Shown here: positions 63,412 to 64,000 of the stretch, piece by piece | Position numbering within the stretch: the first letter of the stretch is position 1 | How the letters are laid out: each line of letters starts with the position of its first letter | Source: Prevotella sp. | GTDB lineage: Bacteria > Bacteroidota > Bacteroidia > Bacteroidales > Bacteroidaceae | Reading direction: 5' to 3' | NCBI GenBank assembly: GCA_017623155.1 | Contig: JAGAPR010000001.1 | Location: 1-64,000 of the forward strand | DNA length: 64,000 nt | Notes under the pieces: model-generated | What the model was told of the DNA's origin: nothing | Seen by the model: only the letters and a program-made list of their open reading frames with translations | The model's database searches: none | Translations under genes and position numbers: made by a program

Positions 63412-63674
63412 CCTTTGGGTAAGTTAAGTTCGACACGTTGTGCGGGGCTTTCTATCTTTATTTTCATCACGGGCTTGCCTGTGAGTGACACCACTTCGAG
63501 TGTCTTTCCGGTCGCGCCGGTGATATAAGCGGTGGATTGCTCTACCGTGATGCTTACTTCCTGCTCTTCAATTTGTTCCATGCCGACAGCACTTGCATCA
63601 GCTGCCAATGTGAACGAAGGCACGGCAAGAGTAATAACAGATATTATTGTGATAATGAGTAGTCTTTTTATCAT
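63360..63674 (-). CDS. Small secreted protein with sorting-tail-like domain
   Basis: 104 residues: signal peptide (about 1-25, IITIISVITLAVPSFTLAAD), a Glu-rich linker, then a beta-rich domain ITGATGKTLEVVSLTGKPVM and RVELNLPKGCYILKIGKIVR. The V-S-L-T-G-K-P-V...LPKGCYILKIGK pattern is the same kind of tail as the gene at the left end of the window (LNGQRV...KGLYIMNGKKVVIK). Here it is nearly the whole mature protein. First gene of the transpeptidase-sigma operon, under a good promoter. Role unknown. Confidence 0.75.
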   Translation of the reverse strand: MIKRLLIITIISVITLAVPSFTLAADASAVGMEQIEEQEVSITVEQSTAYITGATGKTLEVVSLTGKPVMKIKIESPAQRVELNLPKGCYILKIGKIVRKVSIR

Positions 63675-63695
63675 ATTCTATTCCATTTTATTTTG

Positions 63696-63726
63696 CAAAT
63701 ATAACAATTTATATTCATATTGCAAA
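63696..63726 (-). promoter_or_regulatory. Promoter of the small protein - transpeptidase - sigma operon
   Basis: Minus strand: TTTG (63726-63723), 19-base spacer, TATATTTG (63703-63696). Full consensus match, 22 bp before the start at 63674. Confidence 0.85.
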
Positions 63727-63852
63727 ATATTTAATGTAAAAATACAATATAATCATCATTTTACAGTTGTCGCCTCGAGTTTGTTATGTAATATTAAATA
63801 ATGCTTTACATAATATTAACCGTGGTGAAACATTTTTGAAACATAATGCCCT

Positions 63853-63860
63853 TAATTTTG
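63853..63860 (+). promoter_or_regulatory. -7 promoter element of the phosphate transporter gene
   Basis: TAATTTTG, exact TAnnTTTG, 23 bp before the ATG at 63884. A TTTG at 63835-63838 is only 14 bp upstream. Confidence 0.6.
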
Positions 63861-63883
63861 TGGCAACAAACAAATGAGATTTT

Positions 63884-64000
63884 ATGGAATTGATATTTTT
63901 ATGTATTATCATTACTGTGTTCGTGCTGGCGATATTCGATTTGTCGGTGGGCGTGAGCAATGATGCGGTGAATTTTCTTAACTCGGCGTTGGGCTCGAAG
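63884..64000 (+). CDS. Inorganic phosphate transporter, PiT family (partial)
   Basis: Only the first 39 codons are inside the window. MELIFLCIITVFVLAIFD is a membrane helix, followed by VGVSNDAVNFLNSALGSK, which holds the G-x-x-N-D-A-x-N-x-x-x-x-A-x-G signature of PiT sodium or proton/phosphate symporters. The remainder is outside the window. Confidence 0.88.
   Translation, partial: MELIFLCIIITVFVLAIFDLSVGVSNDAVNFLNSALGSK

Noticed and set aside
1-64000. tRNA or rRNA genes, integrase or transposase genes
   Set aside because: I searched the intergenic regions by eye for T-loop-like motifs and the coding set for DDE or tyrosine-recombinase motifs and found none.

Overview
This window is chromosomal DNA of a member of the order Bacteroidales, most likely Prevotella-like. 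The pointers are: Bacteroidetes-type promoters (TTTG, about 19-20 bp, then TAnnTTTG) upstream of several genes with no purine-rich ribosome binding sites; families typical of the order (DUF3078, DUF1573, DUF5112/DUF5113-type sensor kinase, GH105, LysM plus ligand-binding fusion); and dispersed intergenic repeats. The genus is inference; no rRNA or tRNA gene is present to settle it.

Layout. 1-6.4 kb: end of a secreted protein with a sorting-tail-like C terminus, a small acidic peptide gene, then pyrG-yidC and a secreted S9 peptidase. 6.4-14.3 kb: a peptide-use neighbourhood (MFS carrier, LysM/ligand-binding protein, outer-membrane barrel, POT peptide carrier, EEP nuclease, DUF3078 protein). 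14.3-19.3 kb: DUF1573 protein, GH105 unsaturated-uronyl hydrolase, aspS, two small winged-helix-like proteins. 19.3-40.3 kb: a large surface polysaccharide locus. Its core is a ten-gene leftward operon (40320 to 28357): CheY-like receiver, sugar transferase with a pseudo-receiver, TolC-like protein, Wzz-like protein with a degenerate kinase domain, polymerase and five glycosyltransferases. To its left are further glycosyltransferases, an acetyltransferase and a Wzx flippase on both strands. 40.5-43.4 kb: xylB-xylA. 43.4-44.4 kb: a 1-kb non-coding block packed with different repeats. 44.4-51.4 kb: nucleotidyltransferase, NhaC antiporter, then uronate catabolism (uxaA, LacI regulator, kdgK, KDPG aldolase). 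51.35-56.2 kb: a 1158-residue two-part sensor kinase, its response regulator and a small membrane protein. 56.2-56.9 kb: a second repeat-rich intergenic block. 56.9-60.3 kb: valS and nth. 60.4-63.7 kb: an operon of a small secreted protein, L,D-transpeptidase, ECF sigma factor, probable anti-sigma factor and a small periplasmic protein. The window ends inside a PiT phosphate transporter gene.

How the genes work together. The S9 peptidase plus two MFS-type carriers suggest breakdown and uptake of peptides. GH105, UxaA, KdgK and KDPG aldolase are parts of pectin/uronate use (UxaB and UxaC are not here), and XylAB feeds xylose into the pentose phosphate pathway. The polysaccharide genes form a nearly complete Wzx/Wzy-type pathway lacking a recognisable Wza.

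The least explained signals are non-coding. A roughly 400-bp element is present twice, 40 kb apart and in opposite orientation, upstream of aspS and of valS. Its hairpin core recurs a third time between two glycosyltransferase genes, and a separate promoter-linked repeat occurs at 21.2 kb and, duplicated, at 44.2 kb.
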